The translations under genes and the position numbers were made by a program. The notes below the pieces were generated by a model. The model was given only the letters and a program-made list of their open reading frames with translations. It was not told the DNA's origin and ran no database searches. DNA of 47,089 bases, taken from positions 1-47,089 of the forward strand of contig NZ_KB899841.1 in NCBI RefSeq assembly GCF_000378425.1. Reading direction: 5' to 3'. Below are positions 7,560 to 16,227 of the stretch, one piece after another; position 1 is the first letter of the stretch; each line of letters opens with the position of its first letter. The DNA comes from Cohnella laeviribosi DSM 21336 (GTDB lineage: Bacteria > Bacillota > Bacilli > Paenibacillales > Paenibacillaceae).

Positions 7560-8750
7560 ATGAAGAATCCGGGGAGCGGCCAGCGGGGAACGCCGGATTT
7601 CTTGCTGCTTATCATGACGCTGTTGCTCGTCGGCTTCGGGCTTGTCATGGTGTTCAGCGCCAGTTCCAGCATGACGGTCGTTTCCAAGAAATTCGGTTAC
7701 GACGCCCTGTACTTTACCAAGCGGCAGATCATGTGGGCGGGCCTCGGCACCTTGGCCATGCTCGTGCTGATGAACATTCCATACGAACGGTACAAGAAAT
7801 GGTTTGCGCCGTTTCTGCTTTTCACCGTGATTTTGCTGATCATCGTACCGTTCTCCAAAGGGATTAACGGCGCCAGCAGCTGGCTGCTTATCGGAGGAAT
7901 GGGCGTCCAGCCGACCGAGTTCGCCAAGCTGGCGGTCATTTTGTATCTTGCCGCCATCATTACGAAGAAGCAGGAGAAATTTCGGGAATTTAAGCGCGGA
8001 CTGCTTCCTGTCATGATCGTCGTCGGATTCATCGCCGGCCTTATCATGCTGCAGCCGGATTTGGGTTCCTGCGCCATTCTGGTCATGTGCGCCACGGCCG
8101 TCCTGATTGCCGGCGGAGCCAATCTCAAGCAGCTTCTGCTGACGGCCTGCGCGGTGACCGGCGTGGGCGCGCTCGGCTTCAGCCTCTACCTGCTTGCGCA
8201 TCCGGATTTTGACGGCGGCTATCGGATGGCGCGGTTCACCGCGTTTATCGACCCTTTTTCGGATCCCGAGAACTACGGTCTTCAGCTTCTCCGCTCGCTC
8301 GAAGCATTCGGGCACGGAGGATTGACGGGGACAGGGCTCGGCAACAGCGTGCAAAAGCTTTTTTATTTGCCGTATGCGTACAACGATTTTATTTTCGCGG
8401 TCATTGCTGAGGAACTCGGCTTTATCGGAACGACGTTGTTCATCCTGTTTTTCCTGCTGTTCCTCTTGCGCGCGCTCGTGGTCTCGCTTCGCTGTCCGGA
8501 TCCGTACGGGACGCTTGTGGGCGTAGGGCTCGTCTCGCTGATCGGAATCCAGGCCCTGATCAATATGGGAGGGGTAAGCGGCGCGATTCCGATCACCGGC
8601 GTCACGCTTCCGTTCATCAGTTACGGCGGCTCGTCGCTGCTGAGCTTGATGATGGGAATGGGCATTCTGCTCAGCATCTCGAGGGAATACAACCGAAGCG
8701 GCAGAAGCTCCCAGCGGACACGCGAAACCGAGCGCAGAAGCGGCCGATAA
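7560..8750 (+). CDS. ftsW: SEDS peptidoglycan glycosyltransferase FtsW
   Basis: Polytopic protein of 396 residues of the FtsW/RodA/SpoVE family, which polymerises lipid II into glycan strands together with a cognate class B PBP at the division site. About ten hydrophobic segments are visible. SEDS signatures include MVFSASS in the first membrane segment, MLQPDLGS, FIDPFSDPENYG in the large extracellular loop, and TGVTLPFISYGGSS near the C-terminus. A charged cytoplasmic tail (Arg-rich) ends the protein. GACCGAGGA precedes the ATG at short spacing. RodA or SpoVE cannot be fully excluded from sequence alone. Confidence 0.85.
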   Translation: MKNPGSGQRGTPDFLLLIMTLLLVGFGLVMVFSASSSMTVVSKKFGYDALYFTKRQIMWAGLGTLAMLVLMNIPYERYKKWFAPFLLFTVILLIIVPFSKGINGASSWLLIGGMGVQPTEFAKLAVILYLAAIITKKQEKFREFKRGLLPVMIVVGFIAGLIMLQPDLGSCAILVMCATAVLIAGGANLKQLLLTACAVTGVGALGFSLYLLAHPDFDGGYRMARFTAFIDPFSDPENYGLQLLRSLEAFGHGGLTGTGLGNSVQKLFYLPYAYNDFIFAVIAEELGFIGTTLFILFFLLFLLRALVVSLRCPDPYGTLVGVGLVSLIGIQALINMGGVSGAIPITGVTLPFISYGGSSLLSLMMGMGILLSISREYNRSGRSSQRTRETERRSGR

Positions 8751-8777
8751 TCAAACGCGCAAATCCGGCCAAAAACG

Positions 8778-8827
8778 AAAGCGGCGCCCTGCCGGCTGTA
8801 GAAACCAGCCGCAAGGGTGCCGCTTTT
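8778..8827. terminator. Bidirectional terminator between ftsW and the Asp23-family gene
   Basis: Long hairpin with outer stem AAGCGGCGCCCT / AGGGTGCCGCTT and an inner GCGGCTGG-type stem. T-runs on the plus side (8823-8827) and an A-rich entry on the other side serve the two convergent genes. Confidence 0.85.
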
Positions 8828-8838
8828 TCGCTGACGTT

Positions 8839-9219
8839 TTATTTAAGGCGGTTCGCTTCCTCGTTCTCCGCCTCATCCTTAAAAGCGACGCCTTCTACCT
8901 TGACGTTCACCTCGACGACCCGCAATCCCGTCATGTTCTCCACCGCTTCGCGCACGTTTTCCTGAAGCCGCACGCCGACTTCCTGAATCGGGATACCGAA
9001 CTGGACCACGATTCGCAGATCGATGGCCGCCTCCACCTGGCCGACTTCAACCGTCACGCCCTTCTGCGCATTGCGGCCGCTCAGGCGCTTGGCCAGTCCT
9101 TCGGAAATGCCCCCCGACATTGCGGCGACGCCCGGCGTTTCCAAGGCCGCCAGCCCGGCGATGGTCGCGACGACATCGTTGGAAATTCGAATTTGTCCTT
9201 GCTGCAATTGTTCTGTCAT
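8839..9219 (-). CDS. Asp23/Gls24 family envelope stress protein
   Basis: Protein of 126 residues of the Asp23 family (YloU/YqhY-like). It opens with IRISNDVVATIAGLAALETPGV-type sequence, the family hallmark, followed by DLRIVVQFG and a C-terminal VNVKVEGV strand and acidic tail. Members are linked to envelope homeostasis, and some influence fatty-acid synthesis. The ATG at 9219 follows GGGGAG by 10 nt; the longer frame to 9567 is spurious. Which paralogue it is cannot be decided, since it is not next to acc or fap genes. Confidence 0.85.
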   Translation of the reverse strand: MTEQLQQGQIRISNDVVATIAGLAALETPGVAAMSGGISEGLAKRLSGRNAQKGVTVEVGQVEAAIDLRIVVQFGIPIQEVGVRLQENVREAVENMTGLRVVEVNVKVEGVAFKDEAENEEANRLK

Positions 9220-9254
9220 GGGCGGCTCACTCCCCGTTTCATTCGTATTTCCAT

Positions 9255-9282
9255 TGTATAGGAAGAACCCATGCGCAAGCAA
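9255..9282 (-). promoter_or_regulatory. Putative sigma-A promoter for the Asp23-family gene
   Basis: Minus strand: TTGCTT (9277-9282), 16-bp spacer, TATACA (9255-9260; TACAAT two bases later gives an 18-bp spacer). Confidence 0.55.
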
Positions 9283-9322
9283 CCCGGCCTGAGGTCCGGA
9301 TTTGCGAATTCGTTTCGGCCGA

Positions 9323-9371
9323 TTTACTTCGTCCCAAGTTTTGGTTATAGTAAGGTTTGTTGCCTTTACTA
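9323..9371 (+). promoter_or_regulatory. Promoter and inverted repeat upstream of cax
   Basis: TTTACT (9323-9328), 17-bp spacer, TATAGT (9346-9351). An inverted repeat TAGTAAGG / CCTTTACTA (9348-9371, one bulged T) begins in the -10 box and covers the expected transcription start. That is a typical position for a repressor operator; no regulator is identified. Confidence 0.5.
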
Positions 9372-9396
9372 AACTCGAAACCTGAGGTGCGTTTGC

Positions 9397-10458
9397 TTGA
9401 AAAAATGGTTTTTTCCCCTCTTGATCGCAACCTTCGCGCTCAGCGCGGCGGCGCATTACGCGCATTGGAACTCGATTTTGCAATTTGTGACCGCAGCGGT
9501 CGCAATCGTCTTCGCAGCCGGCTTTCTCGGCAAAGCGACGGAATCCGTCGCGCACTACGCCGGCCAAAGGCTCGGGGGCTTCCTCAACGCCACATTCGGC
9601 AACGCGGCTGAACTGATCATCGCGATTTTTCTGGTCAAGGAAGGGCTGTTCGATATGGTGAAAGCCAGCCTGACCGGCTCCATCATCGGCAACCTGCTGC
9701 TCGTGCTCGGAGCAAGCGCGTTAGCCGGCGGCCTGAAGTTCAAGGAGCAAAAATTCAATCTCCATCTGGCCGGGCAGAACGCCACCTTGATGCTGCTTGC
9801 GGTCATCGCCTTGTTCATTCCCGCCGTATTCGTCAAAAGCGAGCATCTGAGCGAACAAGATTCGCTTACGCTGAGCGTGACGATCGCCGGCGTGCTGATC
9901 GTTGCCTATGCCGGCTGGCTGATCTACTCTATGATTACGCACAAAAGCCTGCTCGAAGACCATGAAGAAATGGCGCCGGATCACGGCGAAGCGGCCTCCT
10001 GGTCCCGAGGGCGGTCGATTCTCTATCTGGTCTTGGCCACCGTCATGGTCGCTTTCATAAGCGAATGGCTCGTCGGGACGCTGGAAGTGTTCACGCACCG
10101 ATTCGGCCTGTCCGAGCTGTTCGTCGGCGCCTTCATCGTGGCGATCGTCGGCAACGCCGCCGAGCACAGCGCGGCCGTCATGCTCGCGATGAAGAACAAA
10201 ATCGGCGCCGCCGTCGAAATCGCCGTCGGCAGCAGCCTGCAAATCGCGCTGTTTGTCGCCCCGGTCCTCGTGTTCGTCAGCCTGTTGTTCAGCCAGCACA
10301 TGAACATTTTGTTCTCGACGGTTGAACTGGCGGCCATCGGCGTGGCGGTTCTGATCGCGACCTCGGTGTCCCGGGACGGCGCAACGACCTGGTATGAAGG
10401 CAAGCTGCTGCTTCTGGTTTATGTCGTTCTGGGCGTCGCGTTTTATTTTGTCCAATAA
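9397..10458 (+). CDS. cax: Ca2+/H+ antiporter (CaCA superfamily)
   Basis: Membrane protein of 353 residues with about eleven hydrophobic segments in two homologous halves. Each half carries a cation-binding GNAAE motif (FGNAAELII and VGNAAEHSA), the mark of CAX-type Ca2+/H+ exchangers. A short acidic segment (EDHEEMAPDHGE) separates the halves, as in the family's central acidic loop. It exports cytosolic Ca2+ using the proton gradient. The start is TTG at 9397 with GAGGTG 7 nt upstream. Convergent with ylaN; terminator at 10512-10541. Confidence 0.92.
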   Translation: MKKWFFPLLIATFALSAAAHYAHWNSILQFVTAAVAIVFAAGFLGKATESVAHYAGQRLGGFLNATFGNAAELIIAIFLVKEGLFDMVKASLTGSIIGNLLLVLGASALAGGLKFKEQKFNLHLAGQNATLMLLAVIALFIPAVFVKSEHLSEQDSLTLSVTIAGVLIVAYAGWLIYSMITHKSLLEDHEEMAPDHGEAASWSRGRSILYLVLATVMVAFISEWLVGTLEVFTHRFGLSELFVGAFIVAIVGNAAEHSAAVMLAMKNKIGAAVEIAVGSSLQIALFVAPVLVFVSLLFSQHMNILFSTVELAAIGVAVLIATSVSRDGATTWYEGKLLLLVYVVLGVAFYFVQ

Positions 10459-10505
10459 TGGCCGATCTTTGACGCTCAGGCTAAAAGCCTGCCCAAAGCA
10501 TCCCA

Positions 10506-10541
10506 TGAGAAAAAGCCTTGGACCCCGGTGTCCAAGGCTTT
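10506..10541 (-). terminator. Terminator between cax and ylaN
   Basis: Strong hairpin AAAGCCTTGGAC / GTCCAAGGCTTT (about 10512-10541). On the minus strand it is followed by a T-rich stretch, so it mainly ends ylaN. It may also stop cax transcripts. Confidence 0.85.
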
Positions 10542-10566
10542 AACGTTTTCCAAAAGTTGGCCGGTC

Positions 10567-10860
10567 TCAGGCTTCTTCCTTCTTCGCCATCGCTTCGTAC
10601 AAATTCGCGAGGTTGCGCTCAAGCTGACTGATGAGAAGCTTACCTGCGCCATCTTCCACAAGTCCTGCCCGCACTGCAAAATCAACCGCCCGAGAGAAGC
10701 CGTACATTTGCGTGTCCAACACTTCTTCGTAAAGCGGGCATTTGCGGGTCGCCAAATTTTCCATCTGAATGGCGATCAGTTTCTCGATTTTACTGGCGTC
10801 ATCCTGCAGCAGGCGAAGAGCCTTCTGATTCAGGTCCACCATAACATCCGATGAAGCCAT
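10567..10860 (-). CDS. ylaN: YlaN family protein (DUF1507), Fe(II)/Fur-linked
   Basis: Helical protein of 97 residues that matches YlaN throughout, notably CPLYEEVLDTQMYGFSR and VDFAVRAGL. YlaN of S. aureus and B. subtilis is reported to bind Fe(II) and to relieve Fur repression, and it is conditionally essential under iron limitation. The ATG at 10860 follows GGGGGAGTGGGA. The frame could open six bases earlier at GTG, but then the ribosome site would touch the start. Stand-alone gene with its own terminator. Confidence 0.92.
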   Translation of the reverse strand: MASSDVMVDLNQKALRLLQDDASKIEKLIAIQMENLATRKCPLYEEVLDTQMYGFSRAVDFAVRAGLVEDGAGKLLISQLERNLANLYEAMAKKEEA

Positions 10861-10979
10861 TCCCACTCCCCCTGTGCCCTAACTTGCCAACTAAAGCTAT
10901 TCCCTTTCATATTAGACGAAATTAGCCGTCAGCACAAGGACAGGACGGTTGCAAATTCGAATCTTTTGGGTCCGGCGGC

Positions 10980-11603
10980 TCATGACCCGCCGATTCCCTG
11001 CCTGCCGATGCGGCGCTGCAGCAGCCAGGCCGCCGGCGCAATGAGGACCAGCGCGGCGACGATGGCCGTCATTTCGCGGTGAACCCACTCCTCCGCCTGG
11101 CGCCAATGCTCGCCCAGCATGACGCCGATCAGCGCGAACACGCTCGTCCACAGCAGCGCGCCCAATGCGGCATACAGCGCAAAAGCTCCGTACGGTCTTC
11201 TGCCCGCTCCGTACAGCAGCGCCGTTACATGCCGCATGCCGGGGATAAAGTATCCGACCAGCAGGATGGAATGCCCGTACTTTTCGAACCGCTTCTCGTG
11301 GCGTTCAAGCCGCTCCCGGGACAACCCCAGACGGGCGCCGTAGCGGCTGAGAACCATGCCGAAAGCCGTGCGTCCGACCCAGTAGCTGACGGACATTCCG
11401 GCTACGCTCCCGCTTACCGCGGCCAGCATCGTAAACCCCAGATGCATGCGCCCCTGGGCAATCATGTACCCGGACGAAGTCAGCAGCAGCTCATCCGGCA
11501 TGGGCAAGCCCGCAATGCCCAACGCCATCGCCAAAAAAAGCCCCCAGTAGCGGAATTTGAATACAAGCCCAAGCAGCAGTTCGGTTGCGGACAAGGGTAC
11601 CAT
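10980..11603 (-). CDS. DedA family membrane protein
   Basis: Integral membrane protein of about 207 residues of the DedA/SNARE-associated family. Some family members flip undecaprenyl phosphate or phosphatidylethanolamine. Visible signatures are LPMPDELLL near the N-terminus, GSVAGMSVSYWVGR, and the FIPGMRHVTALLYGAG block with conserved Pro and Arg. The start is uncertain. ATG 11603 has GAGAGG directly adjacent, while TTG 11594 has the same site at 9 nt. TTG 11618 would lie in the preceding terminator hairpin and is unlikely. Confidence 0.88.
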   Translation of the reverse strand: MVPLSATELLLGLVFKFRYWGLFLAMALGIAGLPMPDELLLTSSGYMIAQGRMHLGFTMLAAVSGSVAGMSVSYWVGRTAFGMVLSRYGARLGLSRERLERHEKRFEKYGHSILLVGYFIPGMRHVTALLYGAGRRPYGAFALYAALGALLWTSVFALIGVMLGEHWRQAEEWVHREMTAIVAALVLIAPAAWLLQRRIGRQGIGGS

Positions 11604-11616
11604 CCTCTCATTTGCC

Positions 11617-11645
11617 AAAAGCCCCCGTCCATGCGGACCGGGGGG
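11617..11645 (-). terminator. Terminator after the HPr-like gene
   Basis: Minus strand CCCCCGGTCC, GCAT loop, GGACGGGGG, then CTTTT. It separates the HPr-like gene from dedA. Confidence 0.8.
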
Positions 11646-11691
11646 ATGTGTACGGTATCATAGAACGGGCGTTGACGCCTCTTGAAAAAAC

Positions 11692-11931
11692 TTATTCGAC
11701 GATCTTGACGTTCAGATTGTGTTTGGCGAAAACCGTTGCCAGTTCCTTCTTCGCTTCTTCGGCGTCGGGGCCGTGAACGTGAAGCTCGTAAGATTGTCCT
11801 CCGACAAGCGTCGTGAACAGCCCGAGAATGCTTTTGACATCAATATACTTATTTTCGGCTTGAAGCACGATCGAAGAACGGAATTTGTTTGCGGTTTGAG
11901 ACAATTCCACAATTGCTGCATTATTGGACAT
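11692..11931 (-). CDS. HPr-fold protein lacking the phosphorylatable His
   Basis: Protein of 79 residues of the HPr/Crh family. A gap-free alignment with B. subtilis HPr places QTANKF and DVKSILGLF on HPr's QTASKY and NLKSIMGVM. Ser46 corresponds to Ser34 here, but His15 corresponds to Asn3, and the first beta-strand (about 12 residues) is missing. GGAGG 7 nt before the ATG at 11931 sets this start. The in-frame upstream codons (to 11961) do not add a His-containing strand. It cannot accept phosphate from Enzyme I at His. A Crh-like regulatory role through Ser34 is an inference. It is a single gene between dedA and an aminopeptidase. Confidence 0.82.
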   Translation of the reverse strand: MSNNAAIVELSQTANKFRSSIVLQAENKYIDVKSILGLFTTLVGGQSYELHVHGPDAEEAKKELATVFAKHNLNVKIVE

Positions 11932-12015
11932 GGAAATCCCTCCAAATGTTAGGGTGGTCAATTTCTCCCCTCATCATACCCTTTTCCAGGCTGCGCATGC
12001 AAGAGGGAAAACGCT

Positions 12016-13131
12016 TTATTTCAGAGAATCCGGGTTTAGTCCGGCCAGTTCGGGCAGGACAAACAGTCCGTCCTTGCGGACGAGCACATCGTCGAAATAC
12101 ACTTCGCCTCCGCCGTATTCGGGCCGCTGGATGAGGACGAGATCCCAGTGAATGGAGGAGCGGTTGCCGTTGTCGCATTCCTCGTACGCCTGCCCCGGCG
12201 TCAAATGCAAGCTTCCCGCGATTTTTTCGTCGAACAGCGTGTCTTTCATCGGATGCAGGATGTACGGGTTGAAGCCGAGGCTGAACTCGCCGATATAACG
12301 GGCGCCTTCGTCGCTGTCCAGCACCGCGTTGAGGCGATCCGTATCATTGGCCGTCGCCTTGACGATCTTCCCGTTTTCGAAGGTAAACGAAATCTGCTCG
12401 AAAACGAAGCCGTTGTATACGCTTGGCGTATTGTACGTAATCGTGCCGTTCACGGAATCGCGCACCGGGCAGGAGAAGACCTCGCCGTCGGGAATGTTGC
12501 GCTTGCCGGAGCATTTTTTGGCGCCGATGCCTTTGATGGAAAACGACAGATCCGTGCCGGGGCCGGTGATGCGGACTTTGTCGGTGCGGACCATCAGGTC
12601 GTAGAGCGGGTCCATGGCCCGGTCCATTTTGGCATAATCCAGATTGCAGACGTTAAAATAAAAGTCTTCGAACGCTTCCGTGCTCATATTGGCCGACTGG
12701 GCCATGGAGGCGTTCGGATAACGCAAAATGACCCAATTCGTTCGTTTGACCCGCTGTTCCATATGTACGGGGTGACGGTAAATTTGGTCGTACAGCTTCA
12801 TGTTGTCGGCCGGCACGTCCGCCAGTTCGCTTGCGTTCTCGCCGGCGCGGATGCCGATGTACCCCTGCATCCGCTTCATGCGCTCAAGATCGTAGGCGGC
12901 CCATTCCTCTAGCTGCTCTCGGGTCGCATGCCGCAGCAGCGTCCGGGTAACGGACCGGTCTTCGATTTCGACGAAAGGCCTGCCGCCGCGCTTGGCAACC
13001 TCTTCGATCAGGCACTTGACCAGCTCCCGCTCGGAGCCGATCATCTCGATCAGCACATTGTCTCCCGGCTGCACATTGATGGAATATCCGACCAGATTGG
13101 CCGCGAGTTGGGCGATACGCGGATCCCGCAT
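12016..13131 (-). CDS. M29 family aminopeptidase
   Basis: Protein of 371 residues of the M29 thermophilic-aminopeptidase (AmpS/AmpII) family, cytosolic dizinc or dicobalt enzymes that release N-terminal residues from peptides. Family features include LVGYSINVQPGDNVLIE at the N-terminus, GEFSLGFNP with a metal-binding Glu, and SSIHWDLV with the His-x-Asp metal ligands. The ATG at 13131 follows GGGGGAGAGACGGGT. The length is typical of the shorter clade. No peptide transporter is adjacent. Confidence 0.9.
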   Translation of the reverse strand: MRDPRIAQLAANLVGYSINVQPGDNVLIEMIGSERELVKCLIEEVAKRGGRPFVEIEDRSVTRTLLRHATREQLEEWAAYDLERMKRMQGYIGIRAGENASELADVPADNMKLYDQIYRHPVHMEQRVKRTNWVILRYPNASMAQSANMSTEAFEDFYFNVCNLDYAKMDRAMDPLYDLMVRTDKVRITGPGTDLSFSIKGIGAKKCSGKRNIPDGEVFSCPVRDSVNGTITYNTPSVYNGFVFEQISFTFENGKIVKATANDTDRLNAVLDSDEGARYIGEFSLGFNPYILHPMKDTLFDEKIAGSLHLTPGQAYEECDNGNRSSIHWDLVLIQRPEYGGGEVYFDDVLVRKDGLFVLPELAGLNPDSLK

Positions 13132-13158
13132 ACCCGTCTCTCCCCCTTTGGAATGAAA

Positions 13159-13947
13159 TCACATGCCTATTTTACCACTGTCCGCGTCCAACCGGAAATT
13201 CGTCACGGACGTACGCTTCTCGGTATATACCTTCCCGTTCCACGTATAACGGATCACCGATTCTTCCGCCATCTCGCGGGGAAACCAGGTGCGGCTGTCC
13301 GCCGTCCAACGGCATACGGTCGAAACCTTAAGCGTCGGCAGCACCTTTGCCAGAACGGCGTCCGCTTCCGACAATTTCCGTTCCGCCAGCATCAGCCGCC
13401 GATCGTCCGCCGTGCCCGTTCGCGCCAAAACCCGCTTCGCTTCTTGGGTTTCCGCGCGAACGGAAGCCATTTTCATCCGAATCGTCTCCTTGATTCGCTC
13501 GGCTGCGGCTTCCGGCCGAACCGTCACCTTCAGCACGATATCGCCTCTCTCCGCAGGTTCGTAGGCGATGGAACCGGCATGCGCCTGAACCGCCTTCAGC
13601 AGCGAAAACGGATCGTTCGGCCCGGCGGCATTCGGCTTTCGCCCGTGCTCCCATTCCAGGGCCAAAGGCTTGTGATCCGCCACTTTTCCCCGGAAAGCCG
13701 CTTTCTCCGCCACGTTCCCGTTCGGGTCGTATAAAGCCACCTCGCCATCAAACTTAAACCGGTCATAGCCCGAAAGCGCCGAAGCGGACCTGGCGAACGC
13801 CTGCTCGGCGGACAGCCGCTCCCACTTCACGGCGCACCCCGGCAATGCCAAAGCGGCCGCCAGCCACCCGCATACCGCGCCGGCCGCAAGCCGCCCGATT
13901 CCCGTTCGGCGCCGGTTTCCGAACCGTTTGCCCGTTATTCGCTTCAT
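13159..13947 (-). CDS. Predicted lipoprotein of unknown function
   Basis: Protein of 262 residues. Residues 1-37 form a signal peptide with an Arg-rich n-region, a hydrophobic core and the lipobox LPGC, so Cys38 should be lipidated. The mature part begins VKWERLSAEQAFARSASALSGYDRFKFDGEV, with alternating strands resembling LolA/LppX-like carriers, followed by a helical charged region. I do not recognise the family. GGGGAGATGGG lies upstream of the ATG. It lies between dgcP and the aminopeptidase gene, on the same strand. Confidence 0.7.
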   Translation of the reverse strand: MKRITGKRFGNRRRTGIGRLAAGAVCGWLAAALALPGCAVKWERLSAEQAFARSASALSGYDRFKFDGEVALYDPNGNVAEKAAFRGKVADHKPLALEWEHGRKPNAAGPNDPFSLLKAVQAHAGSIAYEPAERGDIVLKVTVRPEAAAERIKETIRMKMASVRAETQEAKRVLARTGTADDRRLMLAERKLSEADAVLAKVLPTLKVSTVCRWTADSRTWFPREMAEESVIRYTWNGKVYTEKRTSVTNFRLDADSGKIGM

Positions 13948-14019
13948 GTGGACCCATCTCCCCGCTTCTTTTCCCCCTATCGTATCCCGTTGGGGCGGGC
14001 TTATTCGGCATCATGCAAC

Positions 14020-14050
14020 AAAAAAAGCCGGCGGGCACGCTCCCGCCGAC
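14020..14050 (-). terminator. Terminator after the diguanylate cyclase gene
   Basis: Minus strand: CGGCGGG, loop AGCGTG, CCCGCCGG, then seven T (14026-14020). Confidence 0.88.
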
Positions 14051-14088
14051 CCGTTCGCGGCGAGCGGGGCGATGTCCAAGCCGGCCGG

Positions 14089-16062
14089 TCAACCGACGGC
14101 CACGCTGTTGCGGCCTTTGCGTTTGGCCACATACAGCGCCATATCCGCCCGGTAAAACAGGGACTCGACGCTGATCCGCCCGTCGTTTTTCGTCCACTGC
14201 GACACGCCGCACGATACGGTTACTTTCGGGTCCGTTTCTTCCTCCACCTGCTTCCGGATCCGTTCCGCGATGCGCAACGCCTGCTCCAAACCGAGCTGGG
14301 GCAAATAAATCGCGAGTTCTTCGCCGCCCCAGCGGGCCGCGATATCCGAATCCCGGATCGCCGACCGGACAATGCCGCTGACCTGCATCAAAATGGCATC
14401 CCCCACCTGATGCCCGAACGTATCGTTGATTTTCTTGAAGTGGTCGATGTCAAGCAAAATAAGGGCCCCCGAGCCGTCCCTCAGCTGCCGGCGCTGAATC
14501 CGTTCGTTCAGGTAATGGCGCGCAAACAGGCCGGTGAGATTGTCGGTAATGACCATGCGCCGCAGTTCGGCGTGCAGCGTAGCGTTGGAGACAGCCAGCC
14601 CAAGATGGGCGGCGAGAACCTGAAGCAGCTTGTAGTTATCGTAGGAGAAATGGTTGGGCTGACGATGGGCGACCAGAACCGCACCGATAACGTCTCCGTT
14701 GATGAGAAGCGGCGAAGCGATCAGCGACCTTGAGCGCGTTTCGTCCATAATGCGCGAACGGACGGGCGAAGCATGGCGATAGTCGGAAAGGATGATCGGC
14801 TCTTTGGTGGACAGCATGACGCCGCAAAAGCCGTAATCCGCGGCAAAAGCTTCGGCGGTCATCTCCGGAACGTTGGAGGCGATGACGGTAAAACGGGTCT
14901 TGAAGGAATCCAGTTGCAGAATAAAGCAGCAATCCGCCTTGAATATGTCGAGCAATTCCTGGGTCGCAAACGCCATCGTCTCTTTCAGCCTCAAGCTGCT
15001 GTTCAGCCGCTGCGTCAGCTTGTTGATGAGCCTCAACTCTCCGACGAGCGCATTGGCCTGCTCATGGAGCTTCGCCTTTTCGAACGCGGTTCCGGCCCCG
15101 CTGGTCAGCATGGCGACAAAACGCTTGTCGGCGTCGTCAAATTCTTCTTCCGGCACGTTCAAAAGCAAAATGCCGTACACGCCCTGCTTGCCCGCAAGCG
15201 GCAGCGCGATCCGCCGGTTCTTCCCGTCGGACTCCTCGCGCATTTCCCCGTCCACAAAGGCCTTCCAGCATATATCCATTTCCTGCCGGAAGGCAAGCGG
15301 CTTGACTTTCTCGTTCGTGCTGCTGTAATCCTGGGACAAAAACAAGTCCGTCCGGCAGAACGGATAGACCTGCTCGAGTATGCCCAGCACTTCCGACAGC
15401 ACATGCTCGACATCGATGCGGTCGTTCAGCCTCCGTATCGCGTCGAACAGCAGAATGCTCCTTCGTTCTTCCTTGCCGGCCAATTCCCTGGAACGAACGT
15501 AGTCGCCGATCAGCAGCAGCTCGAACTGCCGGTAAAAGCAGCTTCGCAAATGAAGCGCGGCCGCCTGCAGCAGCTTCAGTTCCCCCGCCTGCGCTTGCCC
15601 CGCCGGCATCAGGCAGACCAGCACGCCGAGAAGCAGGCCGGAATTCCGGGTGAAGAGCGGAACCGCCAACGTATCGTACGGCTTGAAAGCGGCAAACGCG
15701 TGCTCTTCGCTGCGAATCAGCGCCGGCCGGCACGATTGCAGCGCGGCGCTGGCCGCCGTCGTCCCGATCGCCTTCGCGTTCCAGTCCGGCGGAAACAAGC
15801 CCGGCCCTTCGGCGCTGTGCGCGGCCGCCGTCCCGTCGGGATGAAGCAGCGCGATCGGGCAACCCGCCAGCCAAGGGAATTCTTCACCCTCCTCCAGCCA
15901 ATCCGCAAAGCTTTCGGCAAGCAAGGAATGGATGTAGGGCAGATCCGCCTCCGAAAGGTCCTGGTTTCGTATCCATGTCGTGATGTCGTTGGGAGTGCGG
16001 GATGGGCGAACGTCATCTGCATCAAGCCGGTTATGGCCGCGATATTCGTCATCCTTTCCCAT
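14089..16062 (-). CDS. dgcP: GAF-GAF-GGDEF diguanylate cyclase, DgcP (YtrP)-like
   Basis: Protein of 657 residues that makes c-di-GMP from two GTP. Order: an N-terminal sensor region, two GAF-like modules (about residues 190-320 and 330-480), then a C-terminal GGDEF domain. The active site is WGGEEL, and an inhibitory RxxD site (RDSD) sits five residues before it, so the enzyme should be active and feedback-inhibited. LLDIDHFKKINDTFGH is the family signature. The start at 16062 has AAGGAGG 9 nt upstream; the extension to 16242 is not coding. It is divergent from rpsD, as ytrP (dgcP) is in B. subtilis, which supports the name. Confidence 0.85.
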   Translation of the reverse strand: MGKDDEYRGHNRLDADDVRPSRTPNDITTWIRNQDLSEADLPYIHSLLAESFADWLEEGEEFPWLAGCPIALLHPDGTAAAHSAEGPGLFPPDWNAKAIGTTAASAALQSCRPALIRSEEHAFAAFKPYDTLAVPLFTRNSGLLLGVLVCLMPAGQAQAGELKLLQAAALHLRSCFYRQFELLLIGDYVRSRELAGKEERRSILLFDAIRRLNDRIDVEHVLSEVLGILEQVYPFCRTDLFLSQDYSSTNEKVKPLAFRQEMDICWKAFVDGEMREESDGKNRRIALPLAGKQGVYGILLLNVPEEEFDDADKRFVAMLTSGAGTAFEKAKLHEQANALVGELRLINKLTQRLNSSLRLKETMAFATQELLDIFKADCCFILQLDSFKTRFTVIASNVPEMTAEAFAADYGFCGVMLSTKEPIILSDYRHASPVRSRIMDETRSRSLIASPLLINGDVIGAVLVAHRQPNHFSYDNYKLLQVLAAHLGLAVSNATLHAELRRMVITDNLTGLFARHYLNERIQRRQLRDGSGALILLDIDHFKKINDTFGHQVGDAILMQVSGIVRSAIRDSDIAARWGGEELAIYLPQLGLEQALRIAERIRKQVEEETDPKVTVSCGVSQWTKNDGRISVESLFYRADMALYVAKRKGRNSVAVG

Positions 16063-16227
16063 CCGCGCAAACCTCCTTACCGTCCGCTCCTTGTTTTCAC
16101 ATATACTCACTATACAATGAATACAGGAATTTTGCACTATATTAAACCCAAAATAAAGGGACTTACGGCATGAATTCGCGGCGGTGAAAGAATGTTTTTG
16201 CGGAAACGCTTTCACCCTTCCGTCCAC

